A stretch of DNA of 64,000 bases from Nannobrachium achirus (Eukaryota > Chordata > Actinopteri > Myctophiformes > Myctophidae), in NCBI GenBank assembly GCA_963921795.1, contig OY997643.1, positions 9,207,033-9,271,032 on the forward strand, written 5' to 3'. Under the pieces are notes generated by a model that ran no database searches, was not told the origin of the DNA, and saw only the letters and a program-made list of their open reading frames with translations. A program made the translations under genes and the position numbers. Below, in pieces: positions 32,796 through 44,699 of the stretch; the stretch's first letter is position 1, and every line of letters begins with the position of its first letter.

Positions 32796-33634
32796 CAGTG
32801 TTGTTTTTGACAGCAAATAATGTAGTTTTAGTCATAGTCTTTTGAATAAAATGTCTTTTAGTTTTAGTCATAGTCTTTTGAATAAAATGTCTTTTAGTTT
32901 TAGTCATAATTTAGTCACCTGAAAAGTCTGATTTTAGTCGACTAAATATCATAAGATTTTAGGCGACTAAAATGTATTTTGGCAGGCCTTGATGCCATTG
33001 TAATGGCTGCTTTTACACTTGGTTGCGTGCTGAAAATAGCCGAGCTTGTGGATCTGCTATTTTCAGCACGCAACACCTCCTGAGTGCAACCAAACATAAA
33101 ATGAGTCCTTCCCTAACGTTTTAGTCAGCAGCCATATTGGAGAGAAGTTGGGTCTCTTACCACTTCCTTCACAGTGTTACCAATGATACTAATGAAGGCT
33201 CTGTTCCGTTTCACGTAGCACAGTGGTTCTCAAACCTTTTATTTCAAGGACTCCCATAACTCTGAGAGCATACAAATGGGTCCATTTGGTTCCATTTGTA
33301 TGCTCTCAGAGTTACACACCTTTTTAAGGGGTAATTTGGAACCCCCAAGTTACCCTGGACCACGTTTTGCGACCCACCGGTGTAGCAGTGTTTCCAGTGG
33401 GCCAAGATGCTCAATATCAGCACCCTGACTCTGTTTGAACAGAATGGAACAGAGCCGTCATTAGTATCATTAGTAACACCTGTGAAGGAAGTGAGAAGAG
33501 ACCCAACTTCTGTACATATAGCCAAATAGTCTTCACAGCGTACTTTTTATTTCGTTTTTATTTAGTTTTCGTCAGTGAAAAGAACGCAGTCGACAAACAT
33601 TTTTCGTCAAAGTTTTAGTCGAAAATCAACACTG
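32796..33634. mobile_element. hAT element with 8-bp target duplication CCATATAC
   Basis: Termini CAGTGTTGTTTTTGA and TCGAAAATCAACACTG. Perfect duplication CCATATAC at 32788-32795 and 33635-33642. Left interior has tandem TTTTAGTCATAGTCTTTTGA segments. A shortened palindrome of the hairpin family (33021-33074) and a nested element (33134-33512) lie inside. Confidence 0.9.
33134..33512. mobile_element. nested inverted-repeat element, copy 1
   Basis: Outer arms of ~80 bp (GGAGAGAAGTTGGGTCTCTT ... AAGAGACCCAACTTCT) enclose a hAT-like core that starts CAGTGGTTCTCAAACC. Core inner hairpin CCATTTGTATGCTCTCAGAG. A second copy lies inverted at 48829-49194. Confidence 0.8.
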
Positions 33635-33924
33635 CCATATACCGATATATCTCTATATCGGTTTACAGAGAAATGTCCCACTCTCTCTCCTCCTACACTG
33701 TAAAAACGTTGCCATGTGTAGGCTGCTGTGTGTTGCCTCTCTGTCTCTCAGCTCTCTCGATCTCCCCAGAAGTTAATCCTGATTATATACGCTGCCGAAC
33801 TGGTGCAGAATGAGACCAGGGATAATGCCTTTTTACCCAGAAACATTTCCAAAAGCTCGCCTTTTGTTCCAGTATCTAATCATATTCTATTGCTTTGTGC
33901 TTTCACAGGCGTGCCATGATAGGT

Positions 33925-34491
33925 TTAACCCATTCAGAACGGGTACACATTATTGTGTATCATTATTTTATGCTTTAACTATTGAAAAATAGCAGATGTA
34001 CAAGCTCACAGCGCGGCACTCGGTGCCGTGCTCCGAGCTTGTAGAAAAGTCGTGAAAATTAGAATTTTTACACGATTCTATAAGTGTCTTTTGAATCCTT
34101 CTAAGGTTTTTTTTTTAAAAACCCTATGTTTCTATGTCAGCAATCTGGCAAGCCATCGTCAAAGAAAAGGTCCTTTTCACTTGAACTGGAGCTCAGTTAG
34201 TCTGTTCTTGAGAGACTGCTATATCGGTGGTTCTCAAACCTTTTCATGTGAAGGACCCCCAAAATGATATGTATTTGGCCACGGACCCCCATCTCAAAAT
34301 ATTTAGTTCCAGGGACCACCCAGAAGCAAATTTTGAGTTACAAACGTTCGCTTTGAAAATACATAGTCAAAGATTTGCACACATTTTCACGACTTTTTCA
34401 AAAATAGCAGATCTACAATTTCGCAGCGCGGCACTCGGTGCCGCACTGTGAGCTTGTATATCTAATAATTCTAGGCCTAAATGGGTTTTAA
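33925..34491. mobile_element. TTAA-target element (piggyBac-like ends) with two hairpin modules
   Basis: TTAA at 33925-33928 and 34488-34491. Ends CCCATTCAG and the complement of CTAAATGGG. Hairpin modules at 33982-34046 and 34400-34463. The same element, interrupted by a 3.7 kb foldback, occupies 40347-44695. Superfamily is inferred only from TTAA and CCC/GGG ends. Confidence 0.75.
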
Positions 34492-34694
34492 TTAACAACT
34501 CACTGTGAAAAATATGATTCCACCCTTAATCAGCCGACTGTGACATTTTTTTTTGTGCAGAGAATTAGTGGAGCTGCCGAAGCACAGCATGGCGTATCAG
34601 TTTTGCTTTTTATTTGGGGAGAAAAAATGGTTCAGTGGCAACTCCTCCCCTGTCCACAGCTGACAATGAAATGCGCCGGACCCCTCTTTGACCC

Positions 34695-35111
34695 CTCTTT
34701 GAGGCCGGCCATTAGGAAAAAAAATAAAATAAAATGTCGGCCTTCGTTACATTTTGGGGGCTGTGCGGCCAACAAAGTAAATCGTCACTGTCGGGCAGAA
34801 ACCTTGTATCTCTAAGTTTCAAATTTGCAATTTTTTTCACAAAGCAAATCCCTGCTTCACGTTTTCACTAGTTTAAATTATTTTTAAAATGATAAATACT
34901 AAACAAACGGTTTTAGACATACAAGATTTTCACCCGACAACGACGAAATATAACTCATGTAATTGGCCAACTGGCTTGTCACTTGTCATGATCTGAAATG
35001 GCAAAGTAGCAGCAGCGCTATAGAGAGAGATCTCTCTCTCTCTCTATAGCGCGCAATGAGGGCCTCTCAAACTCTTTTTCCCGGGCCGAATCAGGGGCCC
35101 AGCACGTCCCT
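34695..35111 (-). mobile_element. truncated hAT copy related to 52530-53110
   Basis: Matches that element in reverse orientation, with CAGCACGTCCCTG as one end at ~35111. The region of the hairpin module is absent here. Contains (AG)n/(CT)n at 35025-35045. Confidence 0.7.
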
Positions 35112-35656
35112 GGTCCTTGGGCGAGACACTGAACATTGCCTCCAATGAGTCGGTCGGTGTCCGCTTGCCACCTTTGGTGTGTGAATGTGGGACGTGAGGA
35201 AGCTTCACCCCCCCAATGTACTGTATGAATGAATGAACCTAAAGCACTTCGAGAAAAAAAATGCAATTCATTGGAGACTGGGAAATAAAGGCCTATTTTA
35301 AGTGAACGTTGACAATTCTGTCAAGTGTGTTCCAGAAAACTCGAAGGATTTAGAGGGCGTGTGTGGAGTCGGCCTGCAGGTCTAAATGGGTTTCTTAATC
35401 CAGCTCTTAAACCACAACACAGCGTTCACCGCGTTTCAAATTGCATCAGCGTGCGGAGGTTCCCTGGCAGCAGTTCCAGCCGGGTGCTTATAATTGCTGT
35501 GAGAGTTGTGTCACTGTGCTGCGTTGGATGAGACGGTAGCAACGTGGCTCACTGAGTCCCTGTGGTTGAATTCCTCTGTGTGTTCGCAAATATGAAAGAG
35601 GCTTAAACAGAAACGAATGGTGATTGTTCCCACTGTCCCTCTACTGGCTATAGCAC
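35112..35656. other. unassigned intergenic DNA
   Basis: No gene or repeat terminus recognised. Confidence 0.5.
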
Positions 35657-35660
35657 TTAA

Positions 35661-35918
35661 AGGAGTAGTTAACACCCAAAATGCCTTTTTTTCTATCGAT
35701 TGCACTCCATGGAGACTTGAATTCATGGATATTTGTTTGTTTTTGTCCAATTCCTAAGCCAATAATTTGAGGACACTCTTTTTATCTTCATAGGTAACAA
35801 AGCAGGTTATTTGTGTTTCCATAAGGAACCACTGCAGATCATAAAACTATTGGCTTTAGGAATGCGACAAAAACAAAGAATTCAAGACTCCACGGGTGAG
35901 TAATCAATCAAACAATCA
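35661..35918. mobile_element. truncated TTAA-target MITE related to 29275-29625
   Basis: TTAA at 35657 then AGGAGTAGTT-AACACCCAAAATG. Inverted interior (CAATTCCTAAGCCAATA ... TTGGCTTTAGGAATGCGACA). The right end is replaced by the next hAT-like element. Confidence 0.7.
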
Positions 35919-37040
35919 GTGGTTCTCAAACATTTTTTATAAGGTCTCCCATGTTAACCTGACAATCGTTTTTGCCAGAGTCACCCCATAGGAGATTCGG
36001 GTCGTTAAAGCAGAAATAAGCAGTTTTCTCCTGACATAAGCAGGAATCATGCAATTGCTTATTTTTATTTTAAGGACGTTTTAATACCTCTAAAATGACA
36101 AATTAAACATTGTCCAAATTGTCAAATATATAGAGGCAGAAATTGTGAAAATAGCCGATTGTGAAATAGCCCAGGTCTGCCATTTTGTGAAATAGAAAAA
36201 AACAAAACTTTTGGATTGGAATATGTTTGAAACATTTTAAAGAAGAAATAAGCAGTTTTCTGCTGACATAAGCAGGAATCATGCAATTGCTTATTTTAAA
36301 AATGTATTTTATTTTTATTATATTGAGGTGGCTAACAATGCTCCCTAAAAAAAATGTAGTCTCTGTGGCGCTTCTAGGAGCCGCAGTCTACCTCCAAAAC
36401 TATTATTTTATCTGTAAGAAGCTCCGTCATTAGCAGCTCATTGGTGCATGAACCAGCCGACCGGGGCTAAAAGGATCGACAGACAGGTCAACCAATCTGA
36501 ACAAGAACAAGAGACGGTCCTGATTGGTCTGTTATTTTGGATGGGTGACCCAGTTTAATCGACCAATGACAGAACTTCTCACAGATAAAAATAATAGTTT
36601 TGGAGGCAGATTGCAGCCCATTTCTTTAGGAAGCATTGTTAGCCGCCTGAATAAAATAAAATTAAAATACATTTTTAAAATAAGCAATTGCATGATTCCT
36701 GCTTATGTCAGCAGAAAACTGCTTATTTCTGCTTTAAAATGTTTCAAACATAGGCCTATTCCAAAAGTTTTGTTTTTTTCTATTTCACAAAATGGCAGAC
36801 CTGGGCTATTTCACACTCGGCTATTTTCACAATTTCTGCCTCTATATATTTGACAATTTGGACAATGTTTAATTTGTCATTTTAGAGGTATTAAAAAGTC
36901 CTTAAATTGGCACTTTAGAAATGTGAAGATACCCTCTATAGTCTATACACTTAAACATTATGTTGGTTTGTTTACAGTTGAGTGAGAAAACAATGTTTCA
37001 CATTAAGTTAATCATCTGGGGACCCCCCAAAATAATTGGG
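35919..37040. mobile_element. hAT-like element containing a ~0.84 kb foldback
   Basis: Left end CAGTGGTTCTCAAACA at ~35925. Arms 36070-36447 and 36563-36906 are inverted copies (for example GCAGTTTTCTGCTGACATAA pairs with its complement at ~36705) with a loop of ~115 bp. The outer right part (GGGGACCCCCCAAAATAAT) matches the right part of 51057-51749. No coding capacity. Confidence 0.8.
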
Positions 37041-37549
37041 TGGACGTGTGTGATGTACTGACGTCATCAAACAATAAAGTCGACTTCAACTCAACTTTTT
37101 ACTGAGTCGAGACGACTTGCAAAAATCACAAGTCGTTAATGCCCTACTGTGTGTCTACATCTCTCTTCTCTCTATCATTCTTCTGTAGCTTCGCCCTGCG
37201 CTTGCTGCGACTGTATCAGTGTTTCAACACCATCTGTTGAAATGGACTCACACAATGCACAAATGGCTGACTGCTCCAATGACATCTTCACCCAGAGTCT
37301 CTTGTGATAGGTTACAGCAATTTTAACCATGGCGTGTTTATTACAGCTGCAGTGGTTTTGGCTTCTAGTCAGACATGCACGCACACACGCACACACACAG
37401 TGTACATGCACACACATGTACTGAAGCGCTAGAGAGGCCCTATAGCTGCCTGAGGACTGGAAGCCTAATATCTCTCTTGGTCAAAATGGGGGAATTCCCC
37501 TTTTGGATGAACGGTCGATGTTTGGTGACCCGGGTTGGAATCAGGTGAT
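37041..37549. other. unassigned intergenic DNA
   Basis: No gene recognised. A short CA-rich stretch at 37378-37416. Confidence 0.5.
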
Positions 37550-37582
37550 TAAACACACACACACACACGCACACACACACAC

Positions 37583-37664
<82 letters not shown>
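37550..37664. repeat. (AC)n microsatellite
   Basis: About 115 bp of AC with three GC interruptions. Confidence 0.95.
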
Positions 37665-37668
<4 letters not shown>

Positions 37669-37768
37669 CGGGGAAAGATGAAAATGTTGGGAGTTTGTGC
37701 TACAAAAGCCCCTTTTCGACTGCAGCTTTAGCACCACACTACACAACACCATACCACATAAAAATATC

Positions 37769-38512
37769 GGTCCCATCCTCTTTTACAGTACACTTTAAGA
37801 CATAATAAGACATAATAAGACATAATAAGACAGAATAAAGCCATAATAAGAAATAATGTGTTGGTAATTAGAGCTAATATATTTTATTAGACAGAAACAA
37901 AGACAGAATAGTAGAAAGAGCGAATACATTCTCTGGCACCGTCACCTGCCGCGGAACTGCAGCGGCAGACACTGCCTTCACGACCGCTAGTTCGACCAGC
38001 AGTCGCACTGCATCGCCGGCGATAGGACCAGCAGTCCCGCCAGTAGGACCGGCGGCCGCCGCACGGACCGGCAGGTCCCGTAGCGGTAAACTGCCCGTCC
38101 GTGCGGTGGTGGCTGAGACAGAATAGCAGAAAGCGAATACATTATCTGGCACCGGCATCGCTGGTAACTGCCACGGCAGCCACCACCGCACGGACGGGCA
38201 GTTTACCGCTACGGGACCTGCCGGTCTGTGCGGCGGCCGCCGGTCCTACTGGCGGGACTGCTGGTCCTATCGCCGGCGATGCAGTGCGACTGCTGGTCGA
38301 ACTAGCGGTCGTGCGGCAGTGTCTGCCGCTGCAGTTCCGCGGCAGGTGACGGTGCCAGAGAATGTATTCGCTCTTTCTACTATTCTGTCTTTGTTTCTGT
38401 CTAATAAAATATATTAGCTCTAATTACCAACACATTATTTCTTATTATGGCTTTATTCTGTCTTATTATGTCTTATTATGTCTTAAAGTGTACTGTAAAA
38501 GAGGATGGGACC
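37769..38512. repeat. 744-bp near-perfect palindrome with GC-rich core
   Basis: Arms 37769-38115 and 38177-38512 are inverted copies, loop ~61 bp. Outer arm is AT-rich (ACATAATAAG repeats), inner arm very GC-rich (for example CGGCGGCCGCCGCACGGACC). The loop holds a partial copy of the arm segment AGAATAGCAGAAAGCGAATA, showing local duplication. Alanine/proline-rich frames across it are by-products of the GC-rich arms. Confidence 0.92.
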
Positions 38513-38575
38513 AAAATATCTACATTTTCCATTACACAAAAGTACCCCTATCCGCAAGAAACAAATTGACCCCCA

Positions 38576-38780
38576 CTTTTTAACTGTGATTATAATACAA
38601 TATACATTTCTATTACAACTATCCTAATTATAATACACTATAATGGATTATAACTGTGATTATAATACACTATAAAGTATTAATGTATTACTATGATAAC
38701 TATAATACACTATAATAGATTATTACAGTAATTATAACACAATAGGATCTATTATCATCTATTACAACTATATCTGGTGG
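38576..38780. repeat. AT-rich tandem TATAATACACTATAA repeats
   Basis: Irregular short-period repeats of CTATAATACACTATAATGG type. From 38781 to 39675 nothing else is recognised, except that 38925-38990 (GTGTGGAGTGGTGTGGTG ... AAAAGGGGCTAAA) is an imperfect inverse of 37708-37760, an outer inverted pair around the palindrome. Confidence 0.6.
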
Positions 38781-39675
38781 TCTAAATGAAAAGTCAGTGA
38801 GTGGTCAGTCATTATGAAGTGTTTGGCCCTGTTTGGCCTAGCTCAGACCTACTCTGGATTGGATACTTTTTAGTACCACGTTCACTTTCACACCACTCTA
38901 CCCAGGTCCTTGTAGTGGAAAACCTGGCACAAGTAGGCGGTGTGGAGTGGTGTGGTGTTGGGCCATGTCAGTGGAAAAGGGGCTAAAGAGTTTCACTCAT
39001 TTACGCCTCTAGGCTCTAAAGCTGTGTTGTGACATGAAGTTGAATCAGACTGAGCCACCAGATCACTCCATTTGTTTTGTTTTTGTTCCGATACTGTATG
39101 TAAGACTTGCAGCATCCTCAAAACAAACATTTGCAAGAAGGGATTTGCAAAAGCTTTTCTCTGGCCTGCATTTTCAAATCATGTTTTCTTGCAATCAGGG
39201 GATTTTGTGGAGGCTACATCTAACAAAAAAACTCAACATGTTTCTAGATAAATAAATAAAAAGACCTCATGACTTTGCCTTGTGCTCTAGCAACTTAACA
39301 ACTAAGAGCCAAATAACATGCCCCCACAACAGATTGTATTTATTTTTAGTTAAATCCTTTGTTTAATTCTGGTTGTGTCAAACTCAATAGTACAAGCTAC
39401 AACAAGGATTATAGGCAAAAATACATTATCAAATGTATAGAATCAGTCCATAACATACTGTACTGTACATTTACCCAGCTGATGACTGCTCAGAGCGGAA
39501 CTCTATATATGGGCATAAAAGGGACACAGACAGACAACAGGCACAACCGGTGTTGCATTAACCCGTGGTGGAGCACGCATTTCCAAATTCGCATCGGTCT
39601 GGCATTGCTCCAGAGCAGGCCATTCAATTCAATGCCAACGATGAGAAATCTCGTCAATTTGTCCTTTGTCTAAAC

Positions 39676-40041
39676 CGGTGTTTCTCAACCTTTTTTCTGC
39701 ATGGGCACACTTTTCATGTCCCAAGAATCCACGGGCACACCAACATAATACAGGGGTGTAAATATCGTCACTGTCGGGAAGAAACCTTGTATCTCCAAGT
39801 TTAAAATGTGTACGTTTCTTCGCAAAGCAAAGCCCTGCTTCATAATACAAGGCTGTCGCACAACAGTAGTAAAAACAGCAGATCTACAAGCACACAACGC
39901 CTCGCACCGCGAGGCGTTGTGTGTTTAAATCATTTTTAAAATGATAAATACAATACTGGCTTTCAGCAGTTTCAAGGGGCACACTTGACCCTTCTCAGGG
40001 GCACACCAAAGGTCCCCAGGCGCAGTGGTTGAGAAACACTG
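39676..40041. mobile_element. hAT MITE, duplication GTCTAAA(C/G)
   Basis: Ends CGGTGTTTCTCAACC and GGTTGAGAAACACTG. Flanking 8-mers GTCTAAAC (39668) and GTCTAAAG (40042) differ at one base. Contains the hairpin module at 39871-39923 (CACACAACGCCTCGCACCGC and complement), and an interior also found in 52530-53110. Confidence 0.88.
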
Positions 40042-40346
40042 GTCTAAAGCGATACGAAAGTTCCCAAGATTCTCCAATCCATCCACCTCCATGTAAATGG
40101 ATTTAGAAAAGTCTTATTTTTTATCTTCTTTTCCCAGATGCATTTTTGGGTAAAAACAAGCTTAAGAAAGGAGGATCACGGTTAAAATGTTATTTTTCTG
40201 GTGTGGAAAGAAGAGAGACAATTCTTTCCAATGTCACTTCCTTTGTTTACATTCACGTTGGGAAAAAAAAGGTCTGCGGATCTTCAAAGTAAAAACGCTC
40301 AAAATCGCAGGCAAGGGGAGGCTGGACGATGTTTAAACTCAGGAAG
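40042..40346. other. unassigned intergenic DNA
   Basis: No gene or terminus recognised. Confidence 0.5.
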
Positions 40347-42609
40347 TTAACCCATTCAGAACGGGTACACATTATTGTGTATCATTATTTTATGCTTTAA
40401 CTATTGAAAAATAGCAGATATACAAGCTCACAGCGCGGCACCGAGTGCCGCGCTGTGAGCTTGTATATCTGCTATTTTTGAAAAATCGTGAAAATTAGAA
40501 TTTTGACCCGATTCTATAAGTGTCTTTTGAATCCTTCTAAAGTTTTTTTGAAAAACCTGTTTGTTTCTATAGCGGAGCAGCTAGGTGCTACGATCTTTCA
40601 ATTTATGATACAAGCGTGAAAATTGGCATGAACAGTCTCCATGGGTCACTTGACAAGAAAATTGTCCGAGGCAATTGAAATTTCAAGATGGTGGCCATTT
40701 TTCAAGATGGCCACCACGTAGTGAAGCAATTAAGTGATATAAGGGTTTATTTGGTGATACAAGCATGAAAATTGACATGAGCAGTCTCTGTGGGTCACTT
40801 GACAATAAGCCACCCTCAGCTACTTGAAATTTCAAGATGGCGGCCATTTTTCAAGATGGCTACCACCTAGTGGAGCAGTTAAGTGATATAAGTGTTTATT
40901 TGGTGATACAAGCATGAAAATTGCCATGAGCTGTCTCAAAGGCTCATTTGACAAGAAAACACCCACAGCCACTTGAAATTTCAAGATGGCAGCCATTTTT
41001 CAAGATTGCCACCACCTAAATGGAGCATTAAGCAATGTAATTGTTTAGTTAGTGACACAAGCATGCAAATTGGTAAGAACAGTCTTTATGACAAGAAATC
41101 ACTTCCAGCCACTTGAAATTTCTATTTTCAAGATGGCCCCCTGGATCCTCAAAAGATCCATTGTCTCATCGAAATGTATGTATTCTTCATTAAGGACGAT
41201 TTGGTGAAATTTTATTTTAGATTATGTTAAAGAACTACTTTTAACACCTCATCATACAACAGTGTTGATCATAGATAGATTAGAAAAGTATCTGCACTAC
41301 CAGGGCACATTGGTTTAGAAAAGTATCTGCACTACCAGGGCACATTGGTGATATATCACTGCTGTTAAACTCAGAGTTCAATGTTCAATGTCAGCTAGTT
41401 AGATAGCCGCACCTCAATTGACAGGTTGTGCCAGTGTGGGAGAGCCGAGCCATGGTTAATGGGGGTTTAATTAAAAGGATGGTGTACAGATCGCGCAGGA
41501 TTTAAATGGCATTGGAAGAACGATTGGACTAAGTGTAGGGTTAAGTAAAGGCATGAACTTTGTTGTATCCCATACATCAAAGTGCTTGGTAAAAGGTGGT
41601 AAAAGGATAAACCCTCGGCCTCTGCCTAAGACATGGCAGAAGCCATCACAACACTTGAGAAAACTAACTGGGACAGATGTTTCATTTGTTAATAGGTCAC
41701 TGAGGAAAAACTAATTTAGCAGAGTTTATTCAGCAGAGAGCACAATCGCACTGGTTATGATACCATTGCAAGCTATGATACCATTGCAAGAAATGTTCCA
41801 TTATTTCATAACAAAAAAACATCCCATGGATACACCTGGGACGTATCATCAGTGATGTAGTCCAAGCTCATTGGGGTTTCGGGTCTCGCAACATCATGCC
41901 CCTCACTTGGGTGACCCAGCTGGGGTTGATTAAGTTAGTAAGACTTATGTCCTAGTAGCTACCCATGATCAGTCCCATTGGGGAAAGACAGGACCATTCA
42001 CTCCACCGCTCCGGAACTACTCTGCCGAAACTGGGAGAGGGAAATCTCGCGCATGGAGGGACTAGGCTTTGTGGATTGACTCCTGTCCGGGCCCCTCCTA
42101 TGTCTCACCCTGGTCCAGGACCTGTGCATTGCACCAGACTCCAGCCCCAGACATTTCACTCAGGAGTGGTACATTCTTGAGCTGCAATGGTACTGTAGGC
42201 TCCACCTGGCCCAATGGTGGTGGTGGTGCCGCATGCAGGCTCCGCTTGTGGCTTGAATGGCCCTCCTAACCGTGGGTTTGTTGAGCCTCTTCCTCACGGA
42301 AGACACAAGCTGAGGCACTAACCCAACCTGCTCCCGGATGCCGTCTACATTCCAGCTGTCACCCGTCTCTCCGGTGGTCACCAGACTATTCCTGGTTGTC
42401 ACATAGTCTATTCTATGAGTCACTATAAATAAGATCAATGCTCTGCCTATCTTACTAAGTCCAACCCGACTAGATGAAGGTGATGGCATAGAAAGCACAT
42501 TGACAAGACAGGGCAAAATATCATTCAAGCTGTAAACTTAAGTTCAACAACACAGAGTTGGAAAGGGCCCAAAAGAGAGCATCTACTGCTGCTGAAGACA
42601 CCGAAGATA

Positions 42610-42800
42610 CCAAAACTATCCATGCCAAGAGGCCAAGAAGATCCCTGCCCTCAAAAGCTTTGTGCTTTATCTGTGAAGATAAAGCACAGTGCAGCGTCCC
42701 CCTTAGAGGACACAATGATTATGAAACTTAATGAAAGGGTTAATGAATGTGCCAGGAATCTAAGCGACAAGAAGTTCCTTGTAAAACATATTTGTGTCCT
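42610..42800 (+). pseudogene. relic cysteine-rich protein fragment in the foldback
   Basis: Adjacent frames read SKALCFICEDKAQCSVPLRG and, after one frame change, TMIMKLNERVNECARNL-SDKKFLVKHICVL. A CxxC segment followed by a helical R-V-N-E-C-A-x-L block recalls N-terminal modules of repeat-encoded animal proteins I cannot name. The CxxC part is also present inverted at 42790-42926. Not functional. Confidence 0.35.
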
Positions 42801-43129
42801 GTAAGGGGGACGTTGCACTCTCATCTTCACAGATAAAGCACAATGCTTTTGCAGGGCTGGGATCTTCTTGGCCTCTTGACATGGATATCTTTGGTATCGT
42901 CGGTGTCTTCAGCAGCAGTAGTTTATCCTTTTACCACCTTTTACCTGGCACTTTGATGTATGGGATACAACCAAGTTCATGCCTTAACCCTACACTTAAT
43001 CCAATCATTCATGCCATTTAAATCCTGTGCGATCTGTACACCATCTGGTTTGTGCCCTGGTAGTGCAGATATTCACTCTTTTCTAATCTATCTATGATCA
43101 ACAAATGTTGTATTTTGGTGATGTGTTAA

Positions 43130-43626
43130 CTCATTAAAAGCCAACCCCGCGATGTCGCGGGAAAAGTAATAGAGTATCTATAGTGCCATCCACGCGATGT
43201 CGCGGGAAAAGTAATATATTACTGTAACGGCGAGTAAAAATACCTAGTACAATGGCCGACGCTCCGGAGACGAAATCCGCGCTGATTTGTCATCATCACG
43301 GCTCCACGAGCACACAATAGTCATCCCATAACATTGAGGTGGACGGCCGATCTCATCTTTAATGTCCATTATCTCAAAACTACACTTTAGAAGCTAGGAT
43401 GGAGGCAGATGCTCGCTTATTTTACACAGTTATAAAAGCTCCCGGTCGGCCATTACACAACTCCACGTGGACACGCATCGGTTCCGGCGCACGATCCGAT
43501 GACGTCAGACCGGAAGTACTTCCGGTCTAGACTTCTGGCCTTCAAAATAAGACAGCGGCCGTTAATGGGGCCGGGAGGGGGCACTCTGGACCCCCTAATC
43601 CGTTAATGTCCTGGGCTCAGAATGAG
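43130..43626. mobile_element. TTAA-target MITE inside the foldback right arm
   Basis: TTAA at 43126-43129 and 43627-43630. Ends CTCATTAAAAGCC and GGCTCAGAATGAG. Has a direct repeat CGCGATGTCGCGGGAAAAGT twice near its left end. Absent from the left arm, so it inserted after the foldback formed. Confidence 0.8.
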
Positions 43627-44699
43627 TTAAAAGTTGTTCTTTAACATAATCTAAAATAAAATGACACCAAATCGTCCTTAATGAAAAATAAATACATTTC
43701 TATGAGAAAATGGATCTTTTGAGGATCCAGGGGGCAGCCATCTTGAAAATTGAAATTTCAAGTGGCTGGAAGTGATTTCTTGTCATAGAGACTGATCATA
43801 ATAATTTGCATGCTTGTGTCATTAACTAAACAATGATATTGCTTAATGCTCCATTTAGGTGGTGGCAATCTTAAAAAATGTCTGCCATCTTGAAATTTAA
43901 AGTGGCTGTGAGCATTTTCTTGTCAAATGAGCCTTTGAGACAGCTCATGGCAATTTTCATGCTTGTATCACCAAATAAACCATTATATCACTATAGTGCT
44001 CCCCTAAGGTGGTGGCCATCTTGAAAAATGGCCACCATCTTGAAATTTCAAGTAGCTGTGGGTGGCTTATTGTCAAGTGACCCACAGAGACTGCTCATGC
44101 CAATTTCCATGCTTGTATCATCAAATAAACCCTTATATCAATTAATTGCTTCACTACGGTGGTGGCCATCTTGAAAAATGGCCGCCATCTTGAAATTTCA
44201 ACTGCCTCGGACAATTTTCTTGTCAAGTGATCCATGGAGACTGTTCATGCCAATTTTCACGCTTGTATCATGAACTGAACGATTCTGATGAAAAAGGGCA
44301 GTTAGCCGCTCCGCTAGCAATCTGGCCAGCCATCGTCAAAGAAAAGGTCCTTTTCACTTAACTTGAGCTCAGTTAGTCTGTTTTTGAGAGACTACTGTGT
44401 CAGTGGTGCTCAAACCTTTTCATGTGAAGGACCCCCAAAATGATATGTATTTGGCCACGGACCCCCATCTCAAAATATTTAGTTCCAGGGACCACCCAGA
44501 AGCAAAATTTGAGTTACAAACGTTCGCTTTAAAAATACATATATTCAAAGATTTGCACACATTTTCAGGACTTTTTCAAAAATAGCAGATCTACAAGCTT
44601 ACAGCGGGCACTCTGTGCCGCGCTGTGAGCTTGTATATCTGCTATTTTTCAATAGCTAAAGCATTCAATAATTCTAGGCCCTAAATGGGTTTTAAAGAG

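Larger units (their letters stand above)
40571..44315. mobile_element. giant foldback element with ~1 kb arms
   Basis: Ends AGCGGAGCAGCTA and TTAGCCGCTCCGCT. The left arm (40571 to ~41612) pairs with the right arm (~42921-44315, interrupted at 43130-43626). Outer arm halves consist of ~3-4 tandem units of ~180 bp, each with CAAGATGGCGGCCATTTTTC, TCACTTGACAAGAAA and GATACAAGCATGAAAATTG. The centre contains a second inverted pair, 42579-42715 and 42790-42926. Inserted inside the TTAA element above. Confidence 0.88.
40347..44695. mobile_element. TTAA-target element split by a 3.7 kb foldback
   Basis: TTAA at 40347 and 44692-44695. The left ~220 bp and right ~375 bp match the intact 33925-34491 element, with hairpin modules at 40404-40482 and 44577-44650. 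The right TTAA ends 4 bp before the GPCR stop codon (44702-44700), so the element sits immediately downstream of that gene's coding end. Confidence 0.85.

Noticed and set aside
37874-38349. Alanine-rich frames of about 80-105 codons on both strands
   Set aside because: They arise from the two GC-rich arms of a palindrome, mirror each other, and lack any family motif.
42160-42528. 122-codon minus-strand frame in the foldback centre as a gene
   Set aside because: Composition and lack of family resemblance suggest chance; it lies in a repeat with decayed coding traces in the other orientation.
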